DNA from: Listeria ivanovii subsp. londoniensis | GTDB taxonomy: Bacteria; Bacillota; Bacilli; Lactobacillales; Listeriaceae | DNA length: 64,000 bases | NCBI RefSeq assembly: GCF_000763495.1 | Contig: NZ_CP009576.1 | Coordinates: 878,001 to 942,000 of the forward strand | Direction: 5' to 3' | Translations under genes and position numbers: made by a program | In this document: piece after piece, positions 1-8,008 of the stretch | Layout of the letters: every line of letters starts with the position of its first letter | Position numbering within the stretch: position 1 is the first letter of the stretch | The notes under the pieces: generated by a model | Seen by the model: the letters and a program-made list of their open reading frames with translations, nothing else | What the model was told of the DNA's origin: nothing | The model's database searches: none

Positions 1-1275
1 CCATTAATGACATACAGAAATGCGCACCGAAATCTATCTACTTACGATGTAACAAAGCAGGTAATTACATTGCCAACTATTGAAACAAAAGAGAATGCTG
101 TTACGGTAGAAAATAAACTTTTTGATATAAATGGTGATTTACTAGCGCCAAAACAAATCGATAATAAAGGGACTTATACAGCGCCCAATGTAACTTGGGA
201 TGATTTAACTGCTGATCCAATGAAGGTTTCTTACACATTTAATAATAGTGGAAAGTTCTCTGGGACGGTAAATCAACCAATTGATTATTTAGCACCTGAA
301 CTTACTTTTGATTCAGAGATAACTTATACTGTCAATACACTAAAAGATGAAGCAACATTTTTGTCAGATGTTTCCGCTGACACAGATGCTAATGCGGAAA
401 TCAATTCGAATTTTGAAAGTAAGGTAAGGATGAATACAGTGGGAGATTACCGTGTCTCTATTTGGAGTTCCAACAAACATAAGGAGTCACAAGGAATAAT
501 AACCGTTCATGTTGTAGCGGCGCCAACATTACCGTTCATTACCGCGGATTCAGAAATAACATATGATAAAGGAACTGTAAAAAATGAAGCGGAATTTTTC
601 AATGATGTATCTGCTACAACTGAAAGAGACGCAACGATAACGAGTAATTTTGATCAAGTTGTTGACTTAGATATCCCAGGGGATTATGAAGTAACACTGA
701 CTTCTACCAATGCAGTGGGTGCTGTAACAACGAAAGTTATTGTTCATGTTGTTGCAGTACCAGTTTTACCAACTATCACAGCGAGTCCAGAAGTAACATA
801 TGATAAAGGAATAGCCAAAAATGAAGCGGAATTTTTCAATGATGTATCTGCTACAACTGAAAGAGACGCAACGATAACGAGTGACTTCAATCAAGTAGTA
901 GATTTAGCAGTCGCAGATGACTATGAAGTGATACTGACTTCCACTAATGCAACAGGATCAGTCTCGACAAAGGTAATTGTTCATGTGGTGGAAAACATAA
1001 CACCAGTTAACCCATTGAACCCAAAAACATCAGACACTCCAGTGATTCCAAATTTACCAGATAATCCTTTGAAGCCAGTCAATCCGGTTGAATCAAAGAG
1101 TAATGTAGCCTATACCATAAATTCAACCGATTCCAAAGCATCACGCGAAAAAAGCACTACTCAAATTTCAGGAAACAGCCTTCCAAAAACAGGTGATAGC
1201 AAGCTTTATTGGGTACTGATTGGATTGATGTTTGTTGGTACTGCAAGTTTTAGTTGGAATAAAAAACGTATTTGA
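1..1275 (+). CDS. Internalin-like LPXTG surface protein, 5' end outside the window
   Basis: The frame is open at the left edge, so this is the C-terminal part of a larger wall-anchored protein. The first ~95 residues resemble the segment that follows the leucine-rich repeats in Listeria internalins. Three Ig-like repeats of about 79 residues follow, each ending in a V-I-V-H-V-V type strand. Repeats 2 and 3 share a 66-bp stretch of identical DNA (580-645 and 817-882), which points to recent duplication. A Pro/Asn-rich spacer leads to the sortase motif LPKTG (nt 1180-1194), a hydrophobic segment and a basic tail (KKR), the signature of sortase A anchoring to peptidoglycan. No LRRs lie inside the window, so 'internalin' rests on the LRR-adjacent similarity. 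The likely role is adhesion or surface interaction (inference). Confidence 0.85.
   Translation, partial: PLMTYRNAHRNLSTYDVTKQVITLPTIETKENAVTVENKLFDINGDLLAPKQIDNKGTYTAPNVTWDDLTADPMKVSYTFNNSGKFSGTVNQPIDYLAPELTFDSEITYTVNTLKDEATFLSDVSADTDANAEINSNFESKVRMNTVGDYRVSIWSSNKHKESQGIITVHVVAAPTLPFITADSEITYDKGTVKNEAEFFNDVSATTERDATITSNFDQVVDLDIPGDYEVTLTSTNAVGAVTTKVIVHVVAVPVLPTITASPEVTYDKGIAKNEAEFFNDVSATTERDATITSDFNQVVDLAVADDYEVILTSTNATGSVSTKVIVHVVENITPVNPLNPKTSDTPVIPNLPDNPLKPVNPVESKSNVAYTINSTDSKASREKSTTQISGNSLPKTGDSKLYWVLIGLMFVGTASFSWNKKRI
580..882 (+). repeat. Tandem coding repeat, 66-bp identical segments at 237-bp spacing
   Basis: Positions 580-645 and 817-882 are identical over 66 bp and lie exactly 79 codons apart, inside the Ig-like repeats of the surface protein. 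Silent sites are also identical, unlike the rest of the two repeats, which indicates recent duplication or gene conversion. Confidence 0.9.
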
Positions 1276-1283
1276 TTATTAGA

Positions 1284-1329
1284 AAAGCAGAAATTCTCTC
1301 CATGATAGAAAGAGGATTTCTGCTTTTTT
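1284..1329 (+). terminator. Rho-independent terminator after the internalin-like gene
   Basis: The arms at 1284-1299 and 1311-1326 pair almost completely (AAAGCAGAAAT.. with ..ATTTCTGCTTT) around an 11-nt loop and run into a T tract. Confidence 0.85.
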
Positions 1330-1427
1330 GTGATAAATATAAGCGGATTATTTGTCATGTAATAATGTTGTTTCAATAAAAGGAAACAGAAAGATGCTAG
1401 AGCTTGGTTGCTACCTCAATCATATTT

Positions 1428-2429
1428 TTATACAGACTCTCTTAAAGCTAAATCAATGGGAACTATTTCAGTTATGCTTCTTTTTTGGTTAGGATTAGCA
1501 ATAATTGAAAGTAAATTATCAACGGTTATTTGAGCGATTTTTGGTATGTTTTGCTTTACGCTACTTAGTTTAGGGACGGTATATTTACATTGCGGCGTGT
1601 CATCAAAACCAATGATTTTAATATCCACTGGAATCTTTTTGCCAATCGTTGGTAAAAACGCTAATAACTCGAGAGCAATGTTATCATTAATCGCAAAAAT
1701 ACCATCAACACTAGCTGCATTTTGTAGGAAAGTACGAATATTTTCTTGATAATCCTTTTTTTGTAGATCAACTGTGAATTTAGAAAGTTCTTCGTCATAT
1801 CCGATATTATTTTTCTTTAAAGCATCTTGAAAACCCTTCAAACGCTCTTTGGCAGAAGAAGACTGCCGACTATGCATAAATATTGCTGGGCTTTTTACGC
1901 CAGCATGAATTAAAGATTCGGTTGCTTCAAAAGCTCCTTGATAGTGATTGGAAGAAATGAAAATGGTGTTTTTGTCCTTTGGTTGGCGGTCAATACAAAC
2001 ATAAGGAATCCCGTTTTCCGCATTGGTATATTTAAATCCAAATTCATCTGCACCAGAAATTACAATTAGCCCGTCGACCATTTTACTTTCTAGCATGTTT
2101 AAGTAGGCCATTTCTTTATCAAAATTACGTCCAGTATTACAAATAATAGTAGAGTAACCTTGGTCGAAAAGAATGGCTTCCACTTGTTGAACAACACTGG
2201 AGAAAAAATAATTACTAATATCAGGAACCAAAATACCAACAGAGAAAGATTTATTCATTCGCAAACTTTTAGCACTGAAATTCATTTGGTAATTGGTTTC
2301 TTTAATAACTTCTAAGACTTTCTTTCGTGTTTCTTCTGAAAATCGCCCGTTATTGTTGATTACCCTTGATACGGTTGCGACCGATACGCCGCTTAATTTC
2401 GCGATATCTTTTATGGAAGTTTTTTTCAT
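1428..2429 (-). CDS. LacI-family transcriptional repressor
   Basis: A 333-residue regulator. The N-terminal LacI helix-turn-helix has the classic TSIKDIAKLSGVSVATVSRV pattern (residues ~3-22), followed by a hinge and a periplasmic-binding-protein-like effector domain (from ~60, starting VGILVPD). The frame extends 35 codons further upstream, but the ATG at 2429 has an ideal AGGAGG (2435-2440 on the complement) five bases away and gives a standard LacI N-terminus, so it is preferred. The gene is divergent from rpe-rpiB. Related sequences TGAGTAAnCGTT lie in front of both genes, suggesting that it represses the pentose-phosphate pair and itself. The effector is unknown; a pentose-related sugar phosphate is a guess. 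Confidence 0.93.
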   Translation of the reverse strand: MKKTSIKDIAKLSGVSVATVSRVINNNGRFSEETRKKVLEVIKETNYQMNFSAKSLRMNKSFSVGILVPDISNYFFSSVVQQVEAILFDQGYSTIICNTGRNFDKEMAYLNMLESKMVDGLIVISGADEFGFKYTNAENGIPYVCIDRQPKDKNTIFISSNHYQGAFEATESLIHAGVKSPAIFMHSRQSSSAKERLKGFQDALKKNNIGYDEELSKFTVDLQKKDYQENIRTFLQNAASVDGIFAINDNIALELLAFLPTIGKKIPVDIKIIGFDDTPQCKYTVPKLSSVKQNIPKIAQITVDNLLSIIANPNQKRSITEIVPIDLALRESV

Positions 2430-2444
2430 CGTATCCTCCTTATA

Positions 2445-2456
2445 TGAGTAAACGTT
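2445..2456 (+). promoter_or_regulatory. Candidate LacI operator next to the regulator start
   Basis: TGAGTAAACGTT lies 16 bp upstream of the regulator's ATG and matches 11 of 12 bases of the element at 2608-2619. With the following bases it forms an approximate palindrome around a central CG, typical of LacI-family sites. It could mediate autorepression. Confidence 0.5.
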
Positions 2457-2521
2457 TTTCTTTATTACCCTATTTTCGCACATACTTTTAAGTTTATCAA
2501 ATAGAACAGAAAAATAAAGCG

Positions 2522-2550
2522 TTGACATAATCAAATGAAGGTGATATATT
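2522..2550 (+). promoter_or_regulatory. Sigma-A promoter for rpe-rpiB
   Basis: TTGACA (2522-2527), a 17-bp spacer and TATATT (2545-2550), a near-consensus vegetative promoter. The candidate operators at 2567-2619 lie just downstream, where a bound repressor would block initiation or elongation. Confidence 0.8.
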
Positions 2551-2566
2551 TAACTCGAAAAGGTAA

Positions 2567-2619
2567 AACGATTACTCAAAAAATAGAGTGGTTTTTTATT
2601 TAAATTATGAGTAATCGTT
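2567..2619 (+). promoter_or_regulatory. Inverted operator pair upstream of rpe
   Basis: AACGATTACTCA (2567-2578) and its exact reverse complement TGAGTAATCGTT (2608-2619) flank 29 bp. They lie between the promoter and the ribosome-binding site of rpe, and match the site in front of the divergent LacI gene. They are the likely binding sites of that repressor. Confidence 0.6.
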
Positions 2620-2641
2620 ATCTCAAAGGAGTGAACTGACA

Positions 2642-3313
2642 ATGCAGGATATATTGATATGTCCTTCCATGATGTGCGCTGATTTTGCTAACCTCAAGCA
2701 GGAAGTAGAAGTGCTAGATCAAGCGGGAAGTGATATTTTTCACATTGATATCATGGACGGAAAATTTGTACCGAATTTTGGGATGGGATTACAAGATTTT
2801 GAAGCGATTAGAAAATTAACGAAGAAGTTAGTGGATGTTCATTTAATGATTATGAATCCTGGAGATTATGTAGAGACTTTTACCGACATGGGAGCGGATA
2901 TTATTTATATTCATCCAGAAGCAGACATCCATCCAGCAAGAACACTAGATAAAATAAAACAAAAAGGGAAAAAAGCTGGAATTGCAATTAATCCTGGAAC
3001 ATCGATTGCGACCGTGAAGGAACTATTGCCACTTGTCGATTATGTCATGGTGATGACCGTAAACCCAGGTTTTGCAGGGCAAGCCTACCTCGATTATGTT
3101 GATCAGAAAATTAGTGAGTTATTAACGGCAAAATCGAATTATTCTTTTGAAATCATGGTAGATGGGGCAATTGCTCCAAAAAAAATCGCTAAACTTTCTA
3201 AAATGGGTGTAAAAGGTTTCGTCCTTGGCACATCTACGTTATTTGGAAAGGCTGGTAGTTATCAAGAAATTATCCAGAAATTAAAAAGTGAAAAATTGGA
3301 GGAATTACAATGA
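2642..3313 (+). CDS. rpe: Ribulose-phosphate 3-epimerase
   Basis: A 223-residue TIM-barrel enzyme that interconverts D-ribulose 5-phosphate and D-xylulose 5-phosphate. Visible signatures: the N-terminal PSMMCADFANL strand, the metal-site segment HIDIMDGKFVPNFG (residues ~36-49), DVHLMI, MTVNPGFAGQ (~137-146) and the late VDGAI element. A strong Shine-Dalgarno (AAAGGAGTG) precedes the ATG. The stop overlaps the rpiB start by four bases (ATGA), so the two are translationally coupled. A divergent LacI regulator and its operators suggest a sugar-inducible, peripheral copy rather than the housekeeping gene; allulose epimerase activity, common in related barrels, cannot be excluded. Confidence 0.92.
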   Translation: MQDILICPSMMCADFANLKQEVEVLDQAGSDIFHIDIMDGKFVPNFGMGLQDFEAIRKLTKKLVDVHLMIMNPGDYVETFTDMGADIIYIHPEADIHPARTLDKIKQKGKKAGIAINPGTSIATVKELLPLVDYVMVMTVNPGFAGQAYLDYVDQKISELLTAKSNYSFEIMVDGAIAPKKIAKLSKMGVKGFVLGTSTLFGKAGSYQEIIQKLKSEKLEELQ

Positions 3314-3756
3314 AAATTGCAATTGGAAATGACCATGTTGGAATCGAACTAAAACCAGTTATAATAGAGTATTTACAAGAACTAGGACATGAAGTGAAAG
3401 ATTTTGGTGCTTATTCAAATGAAAGAACGGATTATCCAGCATACGGCAAAAAAGTAGCAGAAGATGTTGCTGCTGGAAATTCAGACCTAGGAATACTTAT
3501 TTGTGGATCAGGCGTAGGAATTTCTATCGCAGCCAACAAAGTCAAAGGAATTCGTGCAGTTGTTTGTAGCGAACCATATTCTGCTAAATTATCCCGCGAA
3601 CATAACAATACGAATATTTTAGCATTTGGCTCTAGAGTAGTTGGCGCTGAGCTAGCAAAAATGATTGCTCAAAATTGGTTAGAAGCAGAATTTGAAGGCG
3701 GTCGTCATGCGAAACGAGTGGAAATGATTGCGGATATAGAAACTGAGGAGGAATGA
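3310..3756 (+). CDS. rpiB: Ribose-5-phosphate isomerase B (RpiB/LacAB family)
   Basis: 148 residues, the usual family length. The N-terminal IGNDHVGIELK segment carries the conserved Asp-His pair, CGSGVGISIAANK (residues ~71-83) carries the catalytic Cys and the phosphate-binding glycines, and NTNILAFGSR follows. It interconverts ribose 5-phosphate and ribulose 5-phosphate, the substrate of the epimerase it overlaps. Together the pair could feed a five-carbon phosphate into the pentose-phosphate pathway. Galactose-6-phosphate isomerases share this fold, but pairing with rpe favours a pentose substrate. Confidence 0.9.
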   Translation: MKIAIGNDHVGIELKPVIIEYLQELGHEVKDFGAYSNERTDYPAYGKKVAEDVAAGNSDLGILICGSGVGISIAANKVKGIRAVVCSEPYSAKLSREHNNTNILAFGSRVVGAELAKMIAQNWLEAEFEGGRHAKRVEMIADIETEEE

Positions 3757-3762
3757 GTTACA

Positions 3763-3918
3763 ATGACGGAAGGTGTAACAAGACTCATTCGTGCATTGAA
3801 GCATGAAATTGAATCGATGACTGGACGTAACTTGAAAAGTACAATTTTTAAATCAGAAGGTAGAGTTATTATGGGCAGTATTTACTATTTGCAAGTTAAG
3901 GTAAAGTTCGAAACGTAA
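3763..3918 (+). CDS. Small hypothetical protein (51 aa) after rpiB
   Basis: ATG at 3763 with a GGAGG-containing ribosome-binding site overlapping the end of rpiB, and a stop at 3918. The product is 51 residues with a basic, mixed helical/strand composition and no recognised domain or membrane segment. Its position six bases after rpiB suggests cotranscription. It could be a short functional protein or the 5' remnant of a longer gene, since no related coding sequence follows. Confidence 0.5.
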   Translation: MTEGVTRLIRALKHEIESMTGRNLKSTIFKSEGRVIMGSIYYLQVKVKFET

Positions 3919-4190
3919 CGAATATTAAAACAAACGGAAATGATTGGAGTTTTGACCAAAACAGAATAAAAAGCTTATTTATAAAAATTACGTTTGGGAA
4001 ATTAGATGTATAATCTGATTTTTCAAGCGTTTATATTTTTTGAGATGCGTTAATTCAGTCAAATTTTCTATAAGAGTCACAAATTGTTCACAAGTAAGTC
4101 AGGAATTTTGAAGAAAGGGTAACTTTCTGACGTTCGCTGTAGTATTATTAACCTGTCAATCAAGAATTTTGCAGGAGGTTACTACGCAAT

Positions 4191-6053
4191 ATGAAAAAAA
4201 TAACAAAAAAACTATTCCATTTAACTTTAATTGTAGCGATTTGCTTTAGCTTTTATCCGCAAACGACTATGGCATTTGATAACGAGAATATAACAGTAAA
4301 TCATGAAAAAACAGATATCGTAATGGCAGCAGACTTAGGTGGACAAACTTGGCTTATTAATGAAGTGAATAGACAACTTTCTCCTAAAAAAGTAGGAGTA
4401 GACTTAACTTTTGAGGATCTTACTAAAATTACATCCATTTATCTAAATAATCGAAGCCTCACTGGTGAAGTACCACCAGAAATTAATAATTTAGTTTCCT
4501 TAGAGAGTTTGCTTTTGTATAGCAATAATCTGACGGGAACTATCCCAGCTGAATTAGGCGAGTTACCACACTTGAATACACTGAGATTAGATTACAATCA
4601 ACTTACAGGAACTGTTCCGGATGGATTAGGAAATATCGATTCAATCCAATTGCAGTCTAATCAACTTGTGGGGCAATTACCACTTAGCCTATACGAGAAT
4701 AGAACAGGAACGAATGAAGTCAATGTATCTGGAAATCAGGTAACAATTAACAGCATGGATAATGTTCCTAGCATTTACTCTCCGTACACCTTTATTTACC
4801 CTACACCATACATTCCTTATAGTGGACATATAGAAGCAGGTAATTACTTTTTTCCTAATTTGGATAATAGTACAATTTTTACTCCATTTCAAAAAGGGAG
4901 TAAAACATATATTGATTTAAAGGCAGCTTACATGTTTGAATCAGAACTTTTTGCTGGACATCACGTAACGATTACAGACGAAAATACTGAGAAAGTCATT
5001 TACGATGGAGAACTTACAGAAGAGGTGCGCATTCCGTTTACAGATTGGAAGGCAGGCACATATAGTCTTGGCTTTGTGCTTGATGAAGCATTTAACAATC
5101 CGCAAAATAAAGCATACGTAACTATTCAGATTTTACCAACTCAAGCTGAAGACGTGACGATTCAATATGTCGATGAAGATGGGGCCACTATTCATGATTC
5201 GAAACAAATTAGTGGAGACGTGGGAGACTATTATGACGCTAAAAGACCAGCATATCAGTTAACCATCCCTAACTATGTACTGGATCAATCGAAGTTTCCT
5301 ACTAACACAATCGGAACTCTAACGGATGAACCACAGACTGTGACCTACGTATATGACAAAATAGACGGGGCACCGGTAACCGTGAAATATTTGGATGAAA
5401 ATGGAGCAGAGCTAGCAAAACCAGATACATTAACTGGAAAAATAGATTCTCCTTATGAAACAACAGCTAAAGATATTTCTGGTTGGATTGTGGATGAAAC
5501 CAAACTTCCGACGAACGCAAGTGGAAGTTTTACAGCAGACAGCCAAACAGTCACTTATACGTATAAAACCAATCAAACAAAAGTAACTGCACATGATTCT
5601 ACCATCTATGTAGGAGATAATTGGAATGCGAAAGACAATTTTGACACTGCCTATGATCAAGATGGAAAGGAAGTACCTTTTGACGAGGTTACTGTAGAAG
5701 GTACAGTAGATACGACTAAACCAGGTGTTTATTCTGTGAAATATATGTATGATGGAGCAGAAACGGAAATTAACGTGACGGTGAAAGCGAAAGATGTGCC
5801 GGTTGATCCAACAAATCCGGTTGATCCAACAAATCCGATTGACCCAACCAAACCCGCTCCATCTTTCATTCCAAATCAACCGAACCAAATAAAAGAAACC
5901 GTTGTCCAAAGTGAGCAGTCAACTAGTGCTTCCCAGTGGAAACTTCCAATAACAGGCGACAATACATTGGGTAGTATTCTTTATAGTGTAGTCGGTTTCA
6001 CAGCCATTTTCCTAGCGATTAGTTTACTGAGAAGAAGAAAAACTCATTCATAA
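4191..6053 (+). CDS. LPXTG surface protein with plant-type LRRs, MucBP and Ig-like domains
   Basis: 620 residues. Signal peptide 1-29 (KKLFHLTLIVAICFSFYPQ). Residues ~80-165 hold about four leucine-rich repeats of the plant-like pattern LTGxIPxELGxLxxL, unlike the 22-residue repeats of classical internalins. Two MucBP-type repeats follow (~322-390 and ~393-460; VTIQYVDEDG and VTVKYLDENG), then an Ig-like domain (~462-535), a Pro-Thr-Asn spacer with repeated VDPTNP, and the sorting signal LPITG (585-589) with a hydrophobic stretch and RRR tail. It is predicted to be covalently wall-anchored by sortase A; MucBP domains suggest mucin or glycan binding. The ATG follows AGGAGG at suitable spacing. 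Its last bases overlap the end of the convergent Crp/Fnr gene. Confidence 0.9.
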   Translation: MKKITKKLFHLTLIVAICFSFYPQTTMAFDNENITVNHEKTDIVMAADLGGQTWLINEVNRQLSPKKVGVDLTFEDLTKITSIYLNNRSLTGEVPPEINNLVSLESLLLYSNNLTGTIPAELGELPHLNTLRLDYNQLTGTVPDGLGNIDSIQLQSNQLVGQLPLSLYENRTGTNEVNVSGNQVTINSMDNVPSIYSPYTFIYPTPYIPYSGHIEAGNYFFPNLDNSTIFTPFQKGSKTYIDLKAAYMFESELFAGHHVTITDENTEKVIYDGELTEEVRIPFTDWKAGTYSLGFVLDEAFNNPQNKAYVTIQILPTQAEDVTIQYVDEDGATIHDSKQISGDVGDYYDAKRPAYQLTIPNYVLDQSKFPTNTIGTLTDEPQTVTYVYDKIDGAPVTVKYLDENGAELAKPDTLTGKIDSPYETTAKDISGWIVDETKLPTNASGSFTADSQTVTYTYKTNQTKVTAHDSTIYVGDNWNAKDNFDTAYDQDGKEVPFDEVTVEGTVDTTKPGVYSVKYMYDGAETEINVTVKAKDVPVDPTNPVDPTNPIDPTKPAPSFIPNQPNQIKETVVQSEQSTSASQWKLPITGDNTLGSILYSVVGFTAIFLAISLLRRRKTHS

Positions 6054-6706
6054 TCTAACGAGTCCTTATCAATCTGATAAGGGCTTTTTTTATTTGCTAA
6101 AAAACCCTCTTCCACTAATTCTGTTAACAAATTAGAAATATTCGGTTGTGTTGTGCGACAATATCTCGCTAACACGGATTGATTGATAAATTCCGGCAAA
6201 ATAACCGTTTCATTATTCTCGCTTTCTATCCCCATATCAGCGGCTAGGTTCTGAAATGCCATCAAAATACGTTCTTTCGGTGTTTTAGCAATCATTGCAA
6301 GTAATGCATAGTGCCTCGCGAAAACGTCCGCCATACTTGCTAATAAAAAATCATTAACGTCAGGTTTCATCGCTAATACATTTAGTAAAAATTCTACTTC
6401 AATTTTATAAAGAACAAGCCTATTACTCATAACAGAAATACTATGTTGCTTTTTCGGATAGCTCGAAAAAGTATCAATTCCTAAAATATTACTCGGCAAC
6501 ACAAAAATCGAGATGTAATTTGTTTTTCTAAGTGGATCTTCGAGTTCTACCGCAGCAAAACCTTCCACGACAAAGAAAATATGTTTTGATTTCTCTTCTT
6601 TTAAAATAATCTTTTCATTCATAGTATAGGTTTTCTTTGAGACATATTTATAGTAATCAGGAAACTCTTTTAAATAGTTAAGAACGGTATCTAGTTTGGT
6701 TGACAT
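6044..6706 (-). CDS. Crp/Fnr (PrfA-like) family transcriptional regulator
   Basis: 220 residues. An N-terminal cyclic-nucleotide-binding-like beta-barrel (residues ~1-120) is followed by a long helix and a C-terminal winged HTH (~165-215, with QSVLARYCRTTQPNISNLL as recognition region). There are no clustered cysteines, so an Fnr-type Fe-S sensor is unlikely. The ATG at 6706 is chosen over the TTG six bases upstream because the AAAGGAG motif sits seven bases before it and only one or two before the TTG. The 3' end overlaps the convergent LRR gene by 10 bp. Listeria genomes carry many such PrfA-like regulators; the target genes are unknown. Confidence 0.88.
   Translation of the reverse strand: MSTKLDTVLNYLKEFPDYYKYVSKKTYTMNEKIILKEEKSKHIFFVVEGFAAVELEDPLRKTNYISIFVLPSNILGIDTFSSYPKKQHSISVMSNRLVLYKIEVEFLLNVLAMKPDVNDFLLASMADVFARHYALLAMIAKTPKERILMAFQNLAADMGIESENNETVILPEFINQSVLARYCRTTQPNISNLLTELVEEGFLANKKSPYQIDKDSLDYE
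6062..6091 (+). terminator. Terminator of the LRR protein gene, inside the end of the Crp/Fnr gene
   Basis: CCTTATCA (6064-6071) and TGATAAGG (6075-6082) form a tight hairpin followed by TTTTTTT on the + strand. It overlaps the last codons of the convergent regulator gene. Confidence 0.75.
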
Positions 6707-6956
6707 ATTCAAACTCCTTTTCTATCGGATTTTCTTTATTATACGCTATTTTCTTTGAATTTTAGTTGTGAAAGATTTGTGACTACGACTAAACGCTTGT
6801 AAATACTAGCTTTTAAACATTAAAAACAGGAAATCAGCTGTAAAATCACTTTTTGAATATATTGTATGTATAAATGGCTGGATTTTCTTTTGATATATTA
6901 CATACATAGCCAGTGTGACTTAAGTGATACAGTGACACGGACGAAAGGAGGCAATT

Positions 6957-7319
6957 ATGAAATTTGATGATAGTAAACCTATTTATAAACAAATCGTTCA
7001 CTTTATTCATAGAGAAATAATCACAGAAGTTTTTAAAGGGGGCGACAAATTATTGTCTGTAAGAGAATTAGCTTCAAAATTAGAAGTAAACCCAACAACA
7101 GTACAACGAGCCTATGCCGAATTAGAAGAACATGGAATCATCTACACGATTCGCGGTACTGGTAAATATCTGACAGAGGACAAGAGGAGAATCGATCAAT
7201 TGGAAAATGAGACAGCAAGACAACTAACAGAACACTTTATTACAGAAATGCTGAAACTAGGTCTAAATAAAGAAAAAATAATCGCTTGGGTTATGCAAAT
7301 AAAGGAGGAAGAAAAATAA
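6957..7319 (+). CDS. GntR-family regulator, YtrA subfamily
   Basis: 120 residues: an N-terminal GntR wHTH (KPIYKQIVHFIHREI.., LLSVRELASKLEVNPTTVQRAYAELE, residues ~6-65) and a short helical tail with no effector domain, as in YtrA-type repressors. Such regulators usually control the ABC transporter encoded directly downstream, often in response to cell-envelope antibiotics. That fits here: its stop overlaps the ATG of the ABC ATPase gene (TAATG). A strong AAAGGAGG precedes the start. Upstream, GTATGTA (6864-6870) and TACATAC (6899-6905) form a separated inverted repeat that could be its operator. Confidence 0.88.
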   Translation: MKFDDSKPIYKQIVHFIHREIITEVFKGGDKLLSVRELASKLEVNPTTVQRAYAELEEHGIIYTIRGTGKYLTEDKRRIDQLENETARQLTEHFITEMLKLGLNKEKIIAWVMQIKEEEK

Positions 7320-8008
7320 TGCTAGTTGGAAATAATATTTCAAAATCCTATGCTAATCAATTAATTTTACAGCATGCGAATTTTACAGCAAAACCTGGCG
7401 ATATGATTGTCCTTACAGGTGAAAATGGAAGTGGGAAAACGACTTTACTGAATATCTTGGCAAATTTAAAGAAACCAACAGATGGCACTATCGAGTTAGA
7501 TGGTCAAATATATCATAGCAACGAAATCCGTCAGCATATAGCCTATCTAAGTAACGAACTATTTGCACAAAAAAACATTACTATCGAAACCTTCATGCAA
7601 CAACATGCCTTACTTTTTGAAGATATTCAATTAGAAAAGTGGGATAAATTACTCGCCACTTGGAAAATAAATAAACAACTTAAGCTCTCGGAACTATCTA
7701 CTGGAATGCTAATGAAAGTGAAAATTGGGAGCGTCCTCGCTAGGAAGGTAAAACTTTACCTCTATGATGAACCATTTGCAAATATTGATATATTAGCTCG
7801 GTCGGAAGTGATGAAAGCCATCATTAGTGAGACAGATCCAGATGGAATAACGATTATTTCGTCCCATCATTTAGAAGGAATGGAACCACTTTATAACCAA
7901 TTATGGCTCATTAAAGAAGGCGCCCTTAAGACAATAGATACAGAAAATTACCGTGAAGAAACAGGCAATTCGTTAATCGATTTTTATAAGGAGGAAATGA
8001 ACAAATGA
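7319..8008 (+). CDS. ABC transporter ATP-binding protein
   Basis: 229 residues: Walker A GENGSGKT (~37-44), a diverged signature ELSTGM, Walker B VKLYLYDEP, and the switch His in SSHH. The ATG at 7319 is selected over a TTG 33 bases upstream because AAAGGAGG (7301-7308) is placed for it. It overlaps the GntR stop and, by ATGA, the membrane-protein gene that follows, so all three are coupled. It probably pairs with that membrane protein as an exporter or sensing module; the substrate is unknown. Confidence 0.88.
   Translation: MLVGNNISKSYANQLILQHANFTAKPGDMIVLTGENGSGKTTLLNILANLKKPTDGTIELDGQIYHSNEIRQHIAYLSNELFAQKNITIETFMQQHALLFEDIQLEKWDKLLATWKINKQLKLSELSTGMLMKVKIGSVLARKVKLYLYDEPFANIDILARSEVMKAIISETDPDGITIISSHHLEGMEPLYNQLWLIKEGALKTIDTENYREETGNSLIDFYKEEMNK

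Noticed and set aside
2430..2534. N-terminal extension of the LacI regulator
   Set aside because: The extra 35 codons lack a ribosome-binding site and would precede the canonical HTH start; ATG 2429 has AGGAGG at ideal distance.
4081..4125. Sigma-B promoter before the LRR protein gene
   Set aside because: GGGTAA occurs but no GTTT-type -35 lies at 13-15 bp; the adjacent AGAAAG/CTTTCT hairpin is short.
4148..4175. PrfA-box-like TTAAC..GTCAA before the LRR protein gene
   Set aside because: It is two bases short of the 14-bp box and mismatched; not a credible PrfA site.
5430..5909. Antisense open frame of 159 codons opposite the LRR protein gene
   Set aside because: Its composition mirrors the repeats of the real gene (Arg/Ile/Phe/Trp-rich), with no ribosome-binding site or domain.
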